The notes: a model not told the origin generated them from the letters alone. DNA of 64,000 nt from Trebonia kvetii (GCF_007827045.1 NZ_RPFW01000001.1:1774519-1838518); one strand, 5' to 3'. Shown: positions 17,867 to 27,393, counted from the stretch's first letter. Made by a program: numbers and translations.

Positions 17867-19009
17867 ATGCGAAAACTCAGCAGGCTGGTCGCGGGCGCCG
17901 TGACGATGGCCACCGCGGCCGCCCTTGTGGCGGGCACGGTGGGCACCGCGTCGGCCGCGCCGAATGACCCCCCGAAGGGCGTTGCCCCCAAGGCCTTTGA
18001 CATTGTGGCCGTCGGGTCCAACACCACCCAGTACGTGCTCGACGCGCTCGCCCAGAAGTACGACGCGGGCATCGGGACCAGGCACAGCGCGGCGCACCCG
18101 TACGTCTACAGCTGGGACGCCGTGCCGCTCGGCACGTCCGCGAGCGTGGTCACGCACATAAAGCCGAAGGCCGGCTGCGCCACCATCGTCCGGCCGAACG
18201 GCTCGGGCGCCGGCGTCAAGGCCCTGGACACTACCCAGGTCATCAAGTCGGGCGGGGTTTCCTATCCCTGCGTCGACTTCGCCCGCTCGTCCGGCGGCCG
18301 CAAGCCGACCGACCCGAAGTTCGGCCCCGGCGGCATCGCCTTCGTCGCGTTCGCCCGTGATGCGATGACATGGGCGACGCGGTCCGCGGCCAAGGGCGGC
18401 TCTGACGCGCCCAAGTCGCTCAACCTCAAGCAGCTCCAGGGCATCTTCAGCTGCAAGATCACCAACTGGAAGCAGGTTGGCGGCAAGAACGGCGCCATCA
18501 AGGTCTACCTGCCTCAGCCCGGTTCTGGAACGCTCTCGTCGTGGGAGAAGTTCATGAACATCACCACGCTCGGCAGCTGCGTGAGCCAGGCACCCGAGGA
18601 GAACGAGGGCGGGTACAAGGGCTTCAACAGCCCGAATGCGATCTTCGCCTACTCGATTGGCGCTTACGTCGCGCAGAAGTACCACTCGGCCGGCTGCCAC
18701 TCCACCCCGACCGGGACGCAGAACAAGTTCGGCTGCAACGTGACCGGCGTGCTTCAGCTCAACCCGATCACCGGCATCTCGCCGCTCACCACGGCCAAGG
18801 TTCCCACGATCAACCCGAAGTTCCCGAGCAACTTCTGGCGCACGGTCTACAACGTGGTTCCTTACACCGTCGGGACCTCGGACCACATCAGCAAGAAGCT
18901 CGAGGGCATGCTCGGCAAGAATGGCTTCCTCTGCAAGAGCGGCACGGCGAAGGCCATCATCAAGAACTACGGCTTCGTCCCCTACGCGTTCTGCGGCATC
19001 ACCTCCTGA
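17867..19009 (+). CDS. Secreted PstS-like substrate-binding protein
   Basis: The 380-residue protein has a Sec signal peptide (about residues 1-30, ending TASAA) and a periplasmic-binding-protein type II fold like PstS, with FDIVAVGSNTTQYVLDALAQ at the start of the mature part and LPQPGSGTLSSWEKFM in the ligand-binding half. There is no lipobox Cys, so it is probably released or held by other means. ATG 17867 follows GGAGGCAGGA. It lies upstream of the pstCA region but is separated by two terminators and a truncated copy. Phosphate is the likely ligand from context; the sequence is diverged from classical PstS. Confidence 0.75.
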   Translation: MRKLSRLVAGAVTMATAAALVAGTVGTASAAPNDPPKGVAPKAFDIVAVGSNTTQYVLDALAQKYDAGIGTRHSAAHPYVYSWDAVPLGTSASVVTHIKPKAGCATIVRPNGSGAGVKALDTTQVIKSGGVSYPCVDFARSSGGRKPTDPKFGPGGIAFVAFARDAMTWATRSAAKGGSDAPKSLNLKQLQGIFSCKITNWKQVGGKNGAIKVYLPQPGSGTLSSWEKFMNITTLGSCVSQAPEENEGGYKGFNSPNAIFAYSIGAYVAQKYHSAGCHSTPTGTQNKFGCNVTGVLQLNPITGISPLTTAKVPTINPKFPSNFWRTVYNVVPYTVGTSDHISKKLEGMLGKNGFLCKSGTAKAIIKNYGFVPYAFCGITS

Positions 19010-19061
19010 GTTAGCTAGCGCGAACCTGCTGCCTGGTCCCCGACCCGGCAGCGGGACGACG

Positions 19062-19094
19062 AGAAGGCCCCTCGCCGATGGCGAGGGGCCTTCT
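19062..19094 (+). terminator. Perfect hairpin terminator
   Basis: AGAAGGCCCCTCGCC and GGCGAGGGGCCTTCT form a 15-bp stem with a GAT loop directly after the binding-protein gene. The truncated paralogue begins immediately behind it. Confidence 0.85.
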
Positions 19095-19137
19095 TCGTAC
19101 CACTACTACCAGTTTCCAGACCGATTTAATAGGTAAA

Positions 19138-19833
19138 TTCACCATCGTCGGTTACGTGGCGCTCGCCGAGGACGCCGTCACCTGGGCGGTCAGGGACGTC
19201 GCAGCCAAGGGCCAGACTGTCACCTACGCGCCGAAGAGCCTCACTCTGGCGCAGCTCAAGGCCATCTTCCTGTGCACCGCCACCACCTGGGGCCAGGTCG
19301 GCGGCACCAAGGGCCGGCCGATCAAGCCCTACCTGCCGCAGACCGGTTCCGGCACTCTCTCGTTCTGGCTCAAGGCGCTCGGCATCACCACGGCGGGCAG
19401 TTGCGTGAACGAGAGCCTGGAGGAGAACCAGGGCCTGTCCAAGCAGTTCAACAGCCCCAACGCGATCTTCATCTACTCGGTCGGCGACTGGATCGCGCAG
19501 AAGTACAACTCGCCGCTCCCCGGCCGCAAACCCGCCGCCGGGCAGAACGCCTTCGGAACCGACCAGGTCGGCTACCTCGGCCTCGGCAAGATCAACGGCG
19601 TGTCCGCGCTCACCGTGGCAAAGGTGCCCGCCATCAACAAGGGCTTCCGGGTGACCGGCTTCACCAGGACCCTGTACGACATCGTTCGCTACCAGGCCAA
19701 GGGCGACCACGTCCCGGCAAACCTCGACCGGATCCTCGGCCGCGCCGGCTACTTCTGCCACAACACCACCGCGACCAAGGCCATCGAGAGCTACGGCTTC
19801 CTCCCGGCGCTCACCTGCGGCAGCGTTTCCTAA
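19138..19833 (+). pseudogene. 5'-truncated paralogue of the PstS-like binding protein
   Basis: From FTIVGYVALAEDAVTW on, this frame matches the intact upstream gene from its FVAFARDAMTW region to the C-terminus, including LPQTGSGTLSFWLKAL, FNSPNAIFIYSVGDWIAQKY and the C-terminal YGFLPALTCGSVS. The first 150 or so residues, including the signal peptide and first lobe, are missing. The only upstream ATG (19078) lies inside a terminator hairpin and has no ribosome site. I therefore read it as the remains of a tandem duplication. The remaining frame is fully open, so the event may be recent. Confidence 0.7.
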
Positions 19834-19854
19834 GGCCCCAGACAGGCCCGGCAC

Positions 19855-19894
19855 GTGCGACTGCGGCCCCCGTTTCTGGGGGGCGCAGTCGCAC
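19855..19894 (+). terminator. Hairpin terminator before pstC
   Basis: GTGCGACTGCG pairs with CGCAGTCGCAC, with C-rich/G-rich inner arms and a GTTTCT loop; AATTTGTT follows. It isolates the truncated paralogue from the pst genes. Confidence 0.8.
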
Positions 19895-20068
19895 AATTTG
19901 TTACTAGACCTATCAAGATGGCTTAAATAGGGATTGTTTCCCTGTTGTTCATCTTCTGCTCGAAATCCGTACATTGCGGAGAACCACGCTGGTCCCGCCT
20001 ATCAGGAACTATTGACGGGCGCTGCCCGCAGGTGGTGCGCCATAAGGAAGGAGCGGGGGGATATCGCC

Positions 20069-21082
20069 ATGCCCGCTGAGCGCCCTGTCAACGCGCCGCA
20101 CGCGACCGATCAGGATACGCCGCGCACCATCGTCGCCCGCCCATCCACCGGTGACAAGATCTTCCGCGCCATTTTGCGCGCCTCCGGCTGGTCCGTCTTC
20201 GTCATCACCGGGATGATCCTGCTCCTCCTGATCCTTCGGGCGAGCAAGGCCTTCAGCTTCAGGAGGTTCGGGTTCCTGACCACCCAGAACTGGATCATCT
20301 ATGACCCGCAGCATTTCGGCATCGCCGCGATCCTGCCGCTCGGCATCCTCATCGCGGTGATCGCGATGATCATCGCGGTGCCGACGGGCATCGCGGTCGC
20401 GCTGTACATCTCCGAGTACTCACCGCACGCCCTGCGCAAGCCGCTGATCGCGGTGATCGACCTGATGGCCGCGATCCCGTCGATCATCTTCGGCGTGTGG
20501 GGGCTGCTCTTCCTCGAACCGCGCATCCTCGGCTTCGACAGCTGGCTGGGCAGGCACCTCGGCTGGATCCCTGTGTTCAGCTTCCGGCTCAGCACGTCGA
20601 CGGCGTCAAACTACGCGACCTCGACGTTCATCGCCGGCGTCGTCGTCTCACTGATGGTCATCCCGATCGTCACGTCGCTGTCGAGGCAGGTGTTCTCGCA
20701 GGCTCCGCAGGGCGAGCGCGAGGGCGCCTATGCGCTCGGCGCCACCCGCTGGGGGATGATCCGCACGGTCGTCCTGCCGTTCGGCCGCGGCGGCGTGATC
20801 GGCGCGTGCATGCTCGGTCTCGGCCGGGCGCTCGGCGAGACGATTGCCGTCACCCTGATTCTCTCCGCCACCTTCCGCTTCAACTTCCACGTGCTCGAGA
20901 CCGGCGGCAACTCGATCGCCTCGACGATCGCCAACGAGTACGCCTCCTTCCCCAACGCGGGCTCCATGGGGCTGTCCGCGCTCATGGCCGCCGGCCTCGT
21001 GCTTTTCGGCATGACCCTCATCGTCAACACCCTGGGAGCGATCGTGATCGGCAGATCCCGGTCCGGGCTGGCCACGGGCTGA
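20069..21082 (+). CDS. pstC: Phosphate ABC transporter permease PstC
   Basis: This is one of the two membrane permeases of the high-affinity phosphate importer. The 337-residue protein shows about six helices and the binding-protein-dependent permease loop (EREGAYALGATRWGMIRTVVLPFGRGGVIGA). ATG 20069 follows a purine-rich GGGGGGATAT segment; upstream in-frame codons lack a site. It begins the run pstC-pstA-binding protein-pstS-sortase-like-pstB, with only three bases to pstA. No clear PHO box was found upstream. Confidence 0.93.
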   Translation: MPAERPVNAPHATDQDTPRTIVARPSTGDKIFRAILRASGWSVFVITGMILLLLILRASKAFSFRRFGFLTTQNWIIYDPQHFGIAAILPLGILIAVIAMIIAVPTGIAVALYISEYSPHALRKPLIAVIDLMAAIPSIIFGVWGLLFLEPRILGFDSWLGRHLGWIPVFSFRLSTSTASNYATSTFIAGVVVSLMVIPIVTSLSRQVFSQAPQGEREGAYALGATRWGMIRTVVLPFGRGGVIGACMLGLGRALGETIAVTLILSATFRFNFHVLETGGNSIASTIANEYASFPNAGSMGLSALMAAGLVLFGMTLIVNTLGAIVIGRSRSGLATG

Positions 21083-21085
21083 CAG

Positions 21086-22279
21086 GTGGCCACCGACATC
21101 GATAGCGCGCTCGGCACTGCCGCCGCGCCTCCCGGCGAGCCGGCGCCCGACGCGCCGATCCGGATCAGGGAGATCACCGCCGAGGGCACGCTGACCATCC
21201 TGGGGGCTGCGGCGGCCGCGCTTGCCCTCTGCTGGGTGCTCTACGAGCGCGTGCTGCCCTTCACCGGCGTGCTCGGCTTCTGGCTCTGCTGGTACGGGCT
21301 CTTCCTGCTCTGCTACGCGGGCGTGGCCTCACTCCAGTGGAACCGGCTCGCCGTCAGGGACCGGGTGGTCTCTGTCGGGCTCACCACCGCGGGCCTGCTC
21401 GCCACCGCCCTGGTCATCGACCAGGTGGGCTACACCCTGGTACGCGGACTCACGGTGGTCAACCGCACCTCCTTTTTCACCGAGTCCATGGTCAATACCG
21501 CGGCGCTCAGCCCGATCTCGAGCGGTGGCATCGGGCACGCGCTCGTCGGAACTCTTGAGCAGCTCACGCTGGCCACGCTGCTGTCGGTCCCGCTTGGCAT
21601 CGCCGCCGCGCTCTACCTGGCCGAGGTGGGCGGCCCCGGCGCCCGCCCGGTACGCACCCTGGTGGACGCCATGACCGCGCTGCCCGACATCATCGCGGGC
21701 CTGTTCGTGCTCGCGTTCTTCGTGCTCACCGTGGGGCTGCCGAAGAGCGGCTTCGCCGCTGCGATCGCGCTCGCCGTGACGATGCTGCCGATCGTGACCC
21801 GGGCATCGGAAACCGTGCTCCGGATCGTGCCAGGGACGCTGCGCGAGGCGTCCTACGCGCTCGGCGGCAGCCAGTGGCGCACCGTGCTCATGGTGGTGCT
21901 GCCGACGGCCAGGTCCGGCCTTGCTACCGCCGTAGTCCTCGGCATGGCCCGGGGTATCGGCGAGACCGCGCCGGTGCTGCTCGTCTCCGGCTACTCCAAC
22001 GCATACAACTGGAACCCGTTCAACGGGTGGCAGACTAGCCTCCCCCTCTACATCTACAACGAGATCCAGAAGCCTGAGCTCGCCGATCACGCCAGGGCCT
22101 TCGGCGGCGGCTTCGCGCTCATCGCGCTGGTGCTCGTGCTGTTCACGATCGCGCGCCGCCTCGGCGGCGGCGCGCCTGGCGAGCTGACACGCCGCCAGCG
22201 CCGCAAGCTCGAGCGGCAGGCCGCGCAGCGGGTGGCCGCCTTGCGCCTCGCGCCGCCGACGGGAAGGACGGGCCGATGA
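21086..22279 (+). CDS. pstA: Phosphate ABC transporter permease PstA
   Basis: The second permease has an N-terminal pair of helices and then the canonical core (LSVPLGIAAALYLAEVGG, DIIAGLFVLAFFVLTVG) and EAA loop (LREASYALGGSQWRTVLMVVLP). At 397 residues it is longer than most PstA proteins because of the N-terminal helices and a Lys/Arg/Gln-rich cytoplasmic tail. It starts with GTG 21086 and its stop overlaps the next start in ATGA, so the operon is translationally coupled. Confidence 0.92.
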   Translation: MATDIDSALGTAAAPPGEPAPDAPIRIREITAEGTLTILGAAAAALALCWVLYERVLPFTGVLGFWLCWYGLFLLCYAGVASLQWNRLAVRDRVVSVGLTTAGLLATALVIDQVGYTLVRGLTVVNRTSFFTESMVNTAALSPISSGGIGHALVGTLEQLTLATLLSVPLGIAAALYLAEVGGPGARPVRTLVDAMTALPDIIAGLFVLAFFVLTVGLPKSGFAAAIALAVTMLPIVTRASETVLRIVPGTLREASYALGGSQWRTVLMVVLPTARSGLATAVVLGMARGIGETAPVLLVSGYSNAYNWNPFNGWQTSLPLYIYNEIQKPELADHARAFGGGFALIALVLVLFTIARRLGGGAPGELTRRQRRKLERQAAQRVAALRLAPPTGRTGR

Positions 22280-24795
22280 GGAGGCTGCTCGCCATCGCGG
22301 CGACCGCGGCAGGGATGGCGATGATCGCCGCGGCGCCGAGTGCGGCGCTCGCCAGCGGCGCCAAGACCGCGGCGGCCGCCACCCCCGCGTGGTCGAGCGC
22401 GTCCCCGACGGCCGGCGGCACCGCCACCGGCACGGCTACCCCGAGCACCTCGCCATCGGGCTCCGCGACGGCGACCGCGACATCAACCACCACGGCGACG
22501 CCAACCAGCACGCCGACGCCGTCCGCGACGAAGACCAAGAAGCCCAAGCCAACACCGACACCGACGCCGACCAAGACGAAGAAGAAGCCGGCCAAGAAGC
22601 CCAAAAAGGTCAAGCACCCGGCGGGCAGCACCACGGTGACCGGGCCGTACATGTATGTGCCGAACACCGACGACTCGCACTACAAGACGGCGAGCACGGT
22701 GACGGTCAGCCAGGTGAAGGGCCTTGTCAACCAGATGGTGCAGGTGAGCTGGACCGGGTTCACCCCGTCGAGCGAGCTCACCTACGAGAACACGCAGACG
22801 GACTACCCGGTGATGCTCGCCGAGTGCAAGGGCACCAACCCGAAGTCACCCGACGACTGCTACGACGCAACGAACGGCGGCGAGCCTGCCGCGTTCGGCA
22901 AGTACGGTCCTGGCAACACGTCATACTCCACCACGACGGCCCAGGGCACCGGCAAGGCGGACATCCTGCTGTTCACCAACGTGCAGAACCAGTTCCTCGG
23001 CTGTAACGCGACCACTCCCTGCTCGCTGGTGGTCGTGCCGAGCCAGGGCGGCGACAGCCTCGACTTCGCCAAGCCGAAATGCGGCAACCACAGCCTGGAT
23101 GTCGGAGGCACCGACCTGGGCCAGTACGCGTTCTCCGAGGCCAAGAGCGCGGCATTCACCCCCAACGGCTTCTGCTCGTGGTCCAAGCGGATCGTGATCC
23201 CGCTGACCTTCGCGCGCACCCCTAGCGGCTGCCCGCTACGGGCCGCCGACATCACGGCGGGCGGCTCGCCCATGCTCGCTACCGCGATGCAGCAGTGGCA
23301 GGCGGGCTTCTGCTTCGGCAGCAACCCGGTCGAGGTGCAGTACAACGGCTCGCTGAACGAGAGCGAGGCGCGGAGCTACTTCCAGTCGGGCGTCGACGAC
23401 ATCGCCTTCACCACCCAGCCGCTGACCGGGGCGGCCAAGACCAAGTACGCGTACGCCCCGGTCGCGATAACCGCGACGGACGCCGGCTACTGGGTGGACA
23501 ACACCACCACCGGCCAGCCGTTCACCAACATCAGGCTGGACGCCCGGCTGCTTGTCAAGATGCTGACCACCTCCTACTCGTACACGAACGACTCGTGCCC
23601 CAACGGCGGCAGCTCCGCCTTCGGCTGCGACAACGCGGTGGACAACAACCCGCAGAACCTGTACGCGGACCCGGAGTTCAAAAAGCTGAACGGCTCGTCC
23701 ATCTGGCAGAACGCTTCACAGCCGTCCGGCTACGAGATTCCGATCGTGCTTTCCGGCAACAGCGACATGACCTGGGAGACGACGAGCTGGATCGCCTCCG
23801 ACTCGGACGCCTCCGGCTTCCTCGCCGGGCAGTTCGACCCCTGGGGCATGCACGTCAACACCTACTACCTAGGGCTCAAGTACCCCATCACCGGCTTCCT
23901 GCCGATGGACCCGTACATGCCCGTGTCCAGCCAGGACGCCCCGGTGTACCCGCTGACGCTGCTCGCCAACGACATGGCGCTCAACCAGCAGCCGGGAACG
24001 CAGGACGTCAAGGACCCCACCACGGGGAACTTCGACTCGCTGCCGCCCCAGATCAACGGGAACCGTGACCTGTGGTCGGTCATCGACAACGCCGACGCGG
24101 CCCGGTTCCTCATCCCGGCGGCCGCAATCAAGAATGCCGCAGGCAAATACGTCACGCCGACCGCCGCCTCGATGGCCGCCGCGGTCAAGGACATGACGGT
24201 CAACCCTGACGGCATCACCCGGTCGATGAACTACACGGCCAAGGACCCGATCGCCTACCCGCTGACGATGATCATCTACGCAATCGTTCCCACCAGCGGG
24301 ATCTCAAAGGCCAAGGCCAAGGCCATCGCCACGTTCCTCGACGACATCGCCACCACGGGCCAGACCGGGGGCACCGCACCCGGTCAGCTCGCCGCTGGCT
24401 ACCTGCCGCTGACGCAGGCGCTGCGCGAGCAGACGCTGAAGGCGGCCGACGCGGTGCTCAACCAGACGGGCAGTCCCAAGCCGAAGCCCAAGCCGTCCGC
24501 TTCCGCGTCCCCGTCCGCCTCGCCGTCGGCAGCGTCTCCGTCCGCCTCACCGTCGGCGTCGGCAAGCCCGGCGGCAAGCTCGATCGTCGTCTCGTTCAGC
24601 CACCCGGCCGCCACCGGGATGTCCTGGGTGGTGCTCGCCCTGCTCGTCGGGGGCGCGGTGCTCCTCGTCACCGGGCCGGCCGCGCTGGTGCTCGGCAGTC
24701 CTGAGGCGCGTGCCGCGCTTGGCGCCGGAGGCCGCAGGATCGGACGCATGCGCCCCAGGCGCGTTCGCGTCACCATCAGAAAGAGGAATCCATGA
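22276..24795 (+). CDS. Large C-terminally anchored PstS-like binding protein
   Basis: This 839-residue exported protein has a signal peptide (about residues 1-27), a Thr/Pro/Lys-rich stretch to about 115, a Cys-containing N-terminal domain, and a PstS-like domain in the middle (NGSLNESEARSYFQSGVDDIAFTTQP, about residues 350-700). A Pro/Ser/Ala linker leads to one C-terminal membrane helix (about 775-805) and an Arg/Lys-rich cytoplasmic tail. It lacks a lipobox and any LPxTG-like motif. The role is inferred from its place between pstA and pstS, with ATGA overlaps on both sides: probably capture of phosphate (or a phosphorylated compound) at the cell surface. I do not recognise the N-terminal domain. 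Confidence 0.72.
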   Translation: MRRLLAIAATAAGMAMIAAAPSAALASGAKTAAAATPAWSSASPTAGGTATGTATPSTSPSGSATATATSTTTATPTSTPTPSATKTKKPKPTPTPTPTKTKKKPAKKPKKVKHPAGSTTVTGPYMYVPNTDDSHYKTASTVTVSQVKGLVNQMVQVSWTGFTPSSELTYENTQTDYPVMLAECKGTNPKSPDDCYDATNGGEPAAFGKYGPGNTSYSTTTAQGTGKADILLFTNVQNQFLGCNATTPCSLVVVPSQGGDSLDFAKPKCGNHSLDVGGTDLGQYAFSEAKSAAFTPNGFCSWSKRIVIPLTFARTPSGCPLRAADITAGGSPMLATAMQQWQAGFCFGSNPVEVQYNGSLNESEARSYFQSGVDDIAFTTQPLTGAAKTKYAYAPVAITATDAGYWVDNTTTGQPFTNIRLDARLLVKMLTTSYSYTNDSCPNGGSSAFGCDNAVDNNPQNLYADPEFKKLNGSSIWQNASQPSGYEIPIVLSGNSDMTWETTSWIASDSDASGFLAGQFDPWGMHVNTYYLGLKYPITGFLPMDPYMPVSSQDAPVYPLTLLANDMALNQQPGTQDVKDPTTGNFDSLPPQINGNRDLWSVIDNADAARFLIPAAAIKNAAGKYVTPTAASMAAAVKDMTVNPDGITRSMNYTAKDPIAYPLTMIIYAIVPTSGISKAKAKAIATFLDDIATTGQTGGTAPGQLAAGYLPLTQALREQTLKAADAVLNQTGSPKPKPKPSASASPSASPSAASPSASPSASASPAASSIVVSFSHPAATGMSWVVLALLVGGAVLLVTGPAALVLGSPEARAALGAGGRRIGRMRPRRVRVTIRKRNP

Positions 24796-26420
24796 TCAGG
24801 TTTCCGGCCCGGTGGCAGGGGCCGCTCGCGGTCGGCGCCGCCGCGGCGATGGCGCTGCTCGCGCTGACGACCACCGCGTCGCCCGCGTCCGCTGGCACGT
24901 ACGCCACGCTGTCCGGCTCGGGATCCTCCTGGGCCGCCGTCGCGCTCGATCAGTGGGCGCAAGACCTCCAGTCGAACGGGCTGACCGTCAACTTCAACGA
25001 GGACGGCTCCGCGGCCGGGCGCGGCGACTACATGCAGGGCAGCCAGGTTGACTTCGCCGCGTCCGACCCGCCCTTCCGTAACGGCGCCGACGAACTCGCG
25101 AACACCGGCGCGGAGATTCCGTCCTACGGCTACTCCTACATCCCCGACGTGGGCGGCGGCACGGCGTTCATGTACCACGTGACGGTGGGCGGTCACCAGA
25201 TCACCAACCTGCGCCTGTCCGGCGATACGATCATCAAGATCTTCACCGGCCAGATCACCAACTGGGACGACCCGGCGATTACCAAGGACTACGGCGCGCA
25301 GCTGCCGAACGAGCCGATCATCCCTGTCGTCAGGTCCGACGGCTCGGGCGCGACGTTCTTCTTCACCCGCTGGATGGCACACGAGTTCCCGCAGCAGTGG
25401 GACGCGTTCTGCCAGAAGGTTCACCCGGGTATCAAGCTGCCGTGCCCGCAGACGGAGTTCTATCCCCAGTTCGGCAACGTCAAGCTGGAGAGCGGTTCCA
25501 ACGCGGTCTCTGTCTACATCACCTCGAGCTACGGCGAGGGCGCCATCGGGTACGACGAGTACGCCTATGCGCTGAACGCGCACTGGCCGGTGGTCGCAGT
25601 GGAGAACGCCGCCGGGTACTACGTGCTGCCCACGGCCTCCAACGTGGCCGTCGCGCTCACCCAGGCCCAGATCAACGAGGACCAGACCAGCAAGGACTTC
25701 CTGCAGCAGAACTTGGACAACGTTTACAACTACAAGGACCCGCGCAGCTATCCGCTGTCCAGCTACAGCTACCTCATCGTGCCGACCACGGCAGGTAAAC
25801 AGCCGCCGATCTTCAACAGCGAGGTCGGCAAGTCACTGTCCACGTACATCAACTTCTACCTGTGCCAGGGGCAGCAGCAGGCCGCCGCGCTCGGCTACTC
25901 GCCGCTGCCCATCAACCTCGTTACCGGCGCGTTCCTGCAGGTCAACAAGATCCCGGGTACTGTCGGCGCACCCGACATCCACAGCTACGGCACCTGCAAC
26001 AACCCCACGTTCGTCAACGGCCAGGACATCCTGCTCAAGCAGGCACCGTACCCGAATAAGTGCCAGAAGGCCGGCTCGCCGCTATCCTGCACGACTGCGA
26101 GCACCACACCGTCGGGAACAAGCTCGCCCTCGCCCGGCGCAACCGGCCAGGCGTCCGCCGCGGCCACGAGCAGCGCCGGGAGCGGCAACGGGACGGGCAG
26201 TGGAACTGGTAGCGGAAGCGGGTCCGGCTCGGGAGGCGGAGGCAGCGGCGGAACCACGGGCAACGCGCTGAATACCGACATCACCGGCTCGGTCATCAAC
26301 GTGCCGGGCAGCGGCGCCGACCGCATCCTGCTCGCGGTGATCACGGCTCTCGGCGTCGCGGCGGCGGTGGCCGCGCCGCCGTCGGTGGCGGCGTACCTGC
26401 GCCGCAGACGAGGACGGTAA
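24792..26420 (+). CDS. pstS: Phosphate-binding protein PstS, C-terminally anchored
   Basis: The 542-residue protein has a signal peptide ending ASPASAG, then a clear PstS domain: LSGSGSSWAAVALDQWAQ, VDFAASDPPF, ITNWDDPAI and VVRSDGSGATFFF (phosphate-contacting Ser/Asp loops). A Ser/Gly-rich linker follows and then one C-terminal helix and RRRRGR. Most PstS proteins are lipoproteins; this one lacks a lipobox and is held by its C-terminal helix instead. It overlaps the preceding gene in ATGA and is followed four bases later by the sortase-like gene. Confidence 0.9.
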   Translation: MIRFPARWQGPLAVGAAAAMALLALTTTASPASAGTYATLSGSGSSWAAVALDQWAQDLQSNGLTVNFNEDGSAAGRGDYMQGSQVDFAASDPPFRNGADELANTGAEIPSYGYSYIPDVGGGTAFMYHVTVGGHQITNLRLSGDTIIKIFTGQITNWDDPAITKDYGAQLPNEPIIPVVRSDGSGATFFFTRWMAHEFPQQWDAFCQKVHPGIKLPCPQTEFYPQFGNVKLESGSNAVSVYITSSYGEGAIGYDEYAYALNAHWPVVAVENAAGYYVLPTASNVAVALTQAQINEDQTSKDFLQQNLDNVYNYKDPRSYPLSSYSYLIVPTTAGKQPPIFNSEVGKSLSTYINFYLCQGQQQAAALGYSPLPINLVTGAFLQVNKIPGTVGAPDIHSYGTCNNPTFVNGQDILLKQAPYPNKCQKAGSPLSCTTASTTPSGTSSPSPGATGQASAAATSSAGSGNGTGSGTGSGSGSGSGGGGSGGTTGNALNTDITGSVINVPGSGADRILLAVITALGVAAAVAAPPSVAAYLRRRRGR

Positions 26421-26424
26421 TCCG

Positions 26425-27384
26425 GTGACCGCGCCGACCACCAGCCCGCCGGGGCCGGGCCTGCCCGGCCCGGCGGTCAGCCGCGCCGGAGCGCGGCCGC
26501 GCCAGTCGGACACGATCGTCCGCTCGGCCGGCCTGACGCTGACCCTGCTCGCGGTGCTGATCCTCGGGTTCGTCGGCTACCTGTACTTCCTGTCGGGCCT
26601 GCAGGAGGCCCGGGCGCAGACGACCCTGTTCGCCACCATGCGCGGCGAGCTCGGCCTCGCGCTGGCGCCGACCGGCCCGGTCATTCCCGGCCACCCAGCG
26701 AGCCCGGCATCCCTCGCCGCCGCGCCCGGCGATCCGGTGGCACTGCTTTCCGTGCCCGCGATCGGGATCAGCAACATGGTGGTAGTCGAGGGAACAAGCC
26801 CGGAGAACCTCACCGCCGGTCCGGGCCATCTGCGCGACACCCCGCTTCCCGGCCAGGGCGGCGTCTCGGTGGTGTTCGGACGGCGAGCGACGTTCGGCGC
26901 GCCGTTCGAGCGTCTTCCGCAGCTGGCGAAGGGCGACACGATCGCCACGACCAGCAGCCAAGGCGTGGCCAACTACCAGGTGATCGCGGTGTCCGACAGC
27001 AGCAAGCCGGTCCCGTTCAGCCAGTTGCCGAACCAGCTGCTGCTGGTGACCGCGGACTCGCGGTTCGCGCCCGCGCACTACATCGAGGTCGAGGCGAAGC
27101 TGGTGAACGTGGTGGTGGCAGACGCGAAGAGCACCACGCCGTTCCAGTCATCCGGTTACCTGCCATCGGTCAGCGCCGCTGAGACCGCGCTCGGCCGCGA
27201 CTCCTTTGCGCTGATCTCCGCCATGGCCTGGGCGATCGCTCTGGCCGCCGCCGCGCTCGCCGGCAGTTTCCTCGCCGCCAGGTGGGCCCGCTGGCCCGCC
27301 TGGGTGGTCGCCGTACCGGTGCTCCTCGCCATCGTCTGGAACCTGTACCAGAGCCTGTCAGCCCTCCTCCCAAATCTGCAGTAG
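26425..27384 (+). CDS. Sortase-fold protein lacking all catalytic residues, with extra C-terminal helices
   Basis: The 319-residue protein has one N-terminal helix (about residues 33-57), a class E-like sortase domain (about 102-227) and two C-terminal helices (about 252-300). The domain keeps the family framework: LSVPAIGISNMVVVEG, AGPGHLRDTPLPGQGG and ATFGAPFERL. The catalytic residues are gone. The GHR motif reads G-R-R with Arg153 for His, the TxTC motif reads LLLVTA with Ala210 for Cys, and the catalytic Arg position falls in APAHY. It cannot act as a transpeptidase by the known mechanism. Encoded between pstS and pstB, it may be a structural or regulatory subunit for the anchored binding proteins (inference). 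GTG 26425 start. Confidence 0.8.
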   Translation: MTAPTTSPPGPGLPGPAVSRAGARPRQSDTIVRSAGLTLTLLAVLILGFVGYLYFLSGLQEARAQTTLFATMRGELGLALAPTGPVIPGHPASPASLAAAPGDPVALLSVPAIGISNMVVVEGTSPENLTAGPGHLRDTPLPGQGGVSVVFGRRATFGAPFERLPQLAKGDTIATTSSQGVANYQVIAVSDSSKPVPFSQLPNQLLLVTADSRFAPAHYIEVEAKLVNVVVADAKSTTPFQSSGYLPSVSAAETALGRDSFALISAMAWAIALAAAALAGSFLAARWARWPAWVVAVPVLLAIVWNLYQSLSALLPNLQ

Positions 27385-27393
27385 GGGAATCCG

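Noticed and set aside
19834..20068. PHO-box repeats upstream of pstC
   Set aside because: I looked for GTTCACC-type direct repeats in this gap and in 17381-17866 and found no convincing pair.
26425..27384. A functional sortase anchoring the neighbouring binding proteins
   Set aside because: The catalytic His, Cys and Arg are all replaced and the neighbours have no sorting motif.
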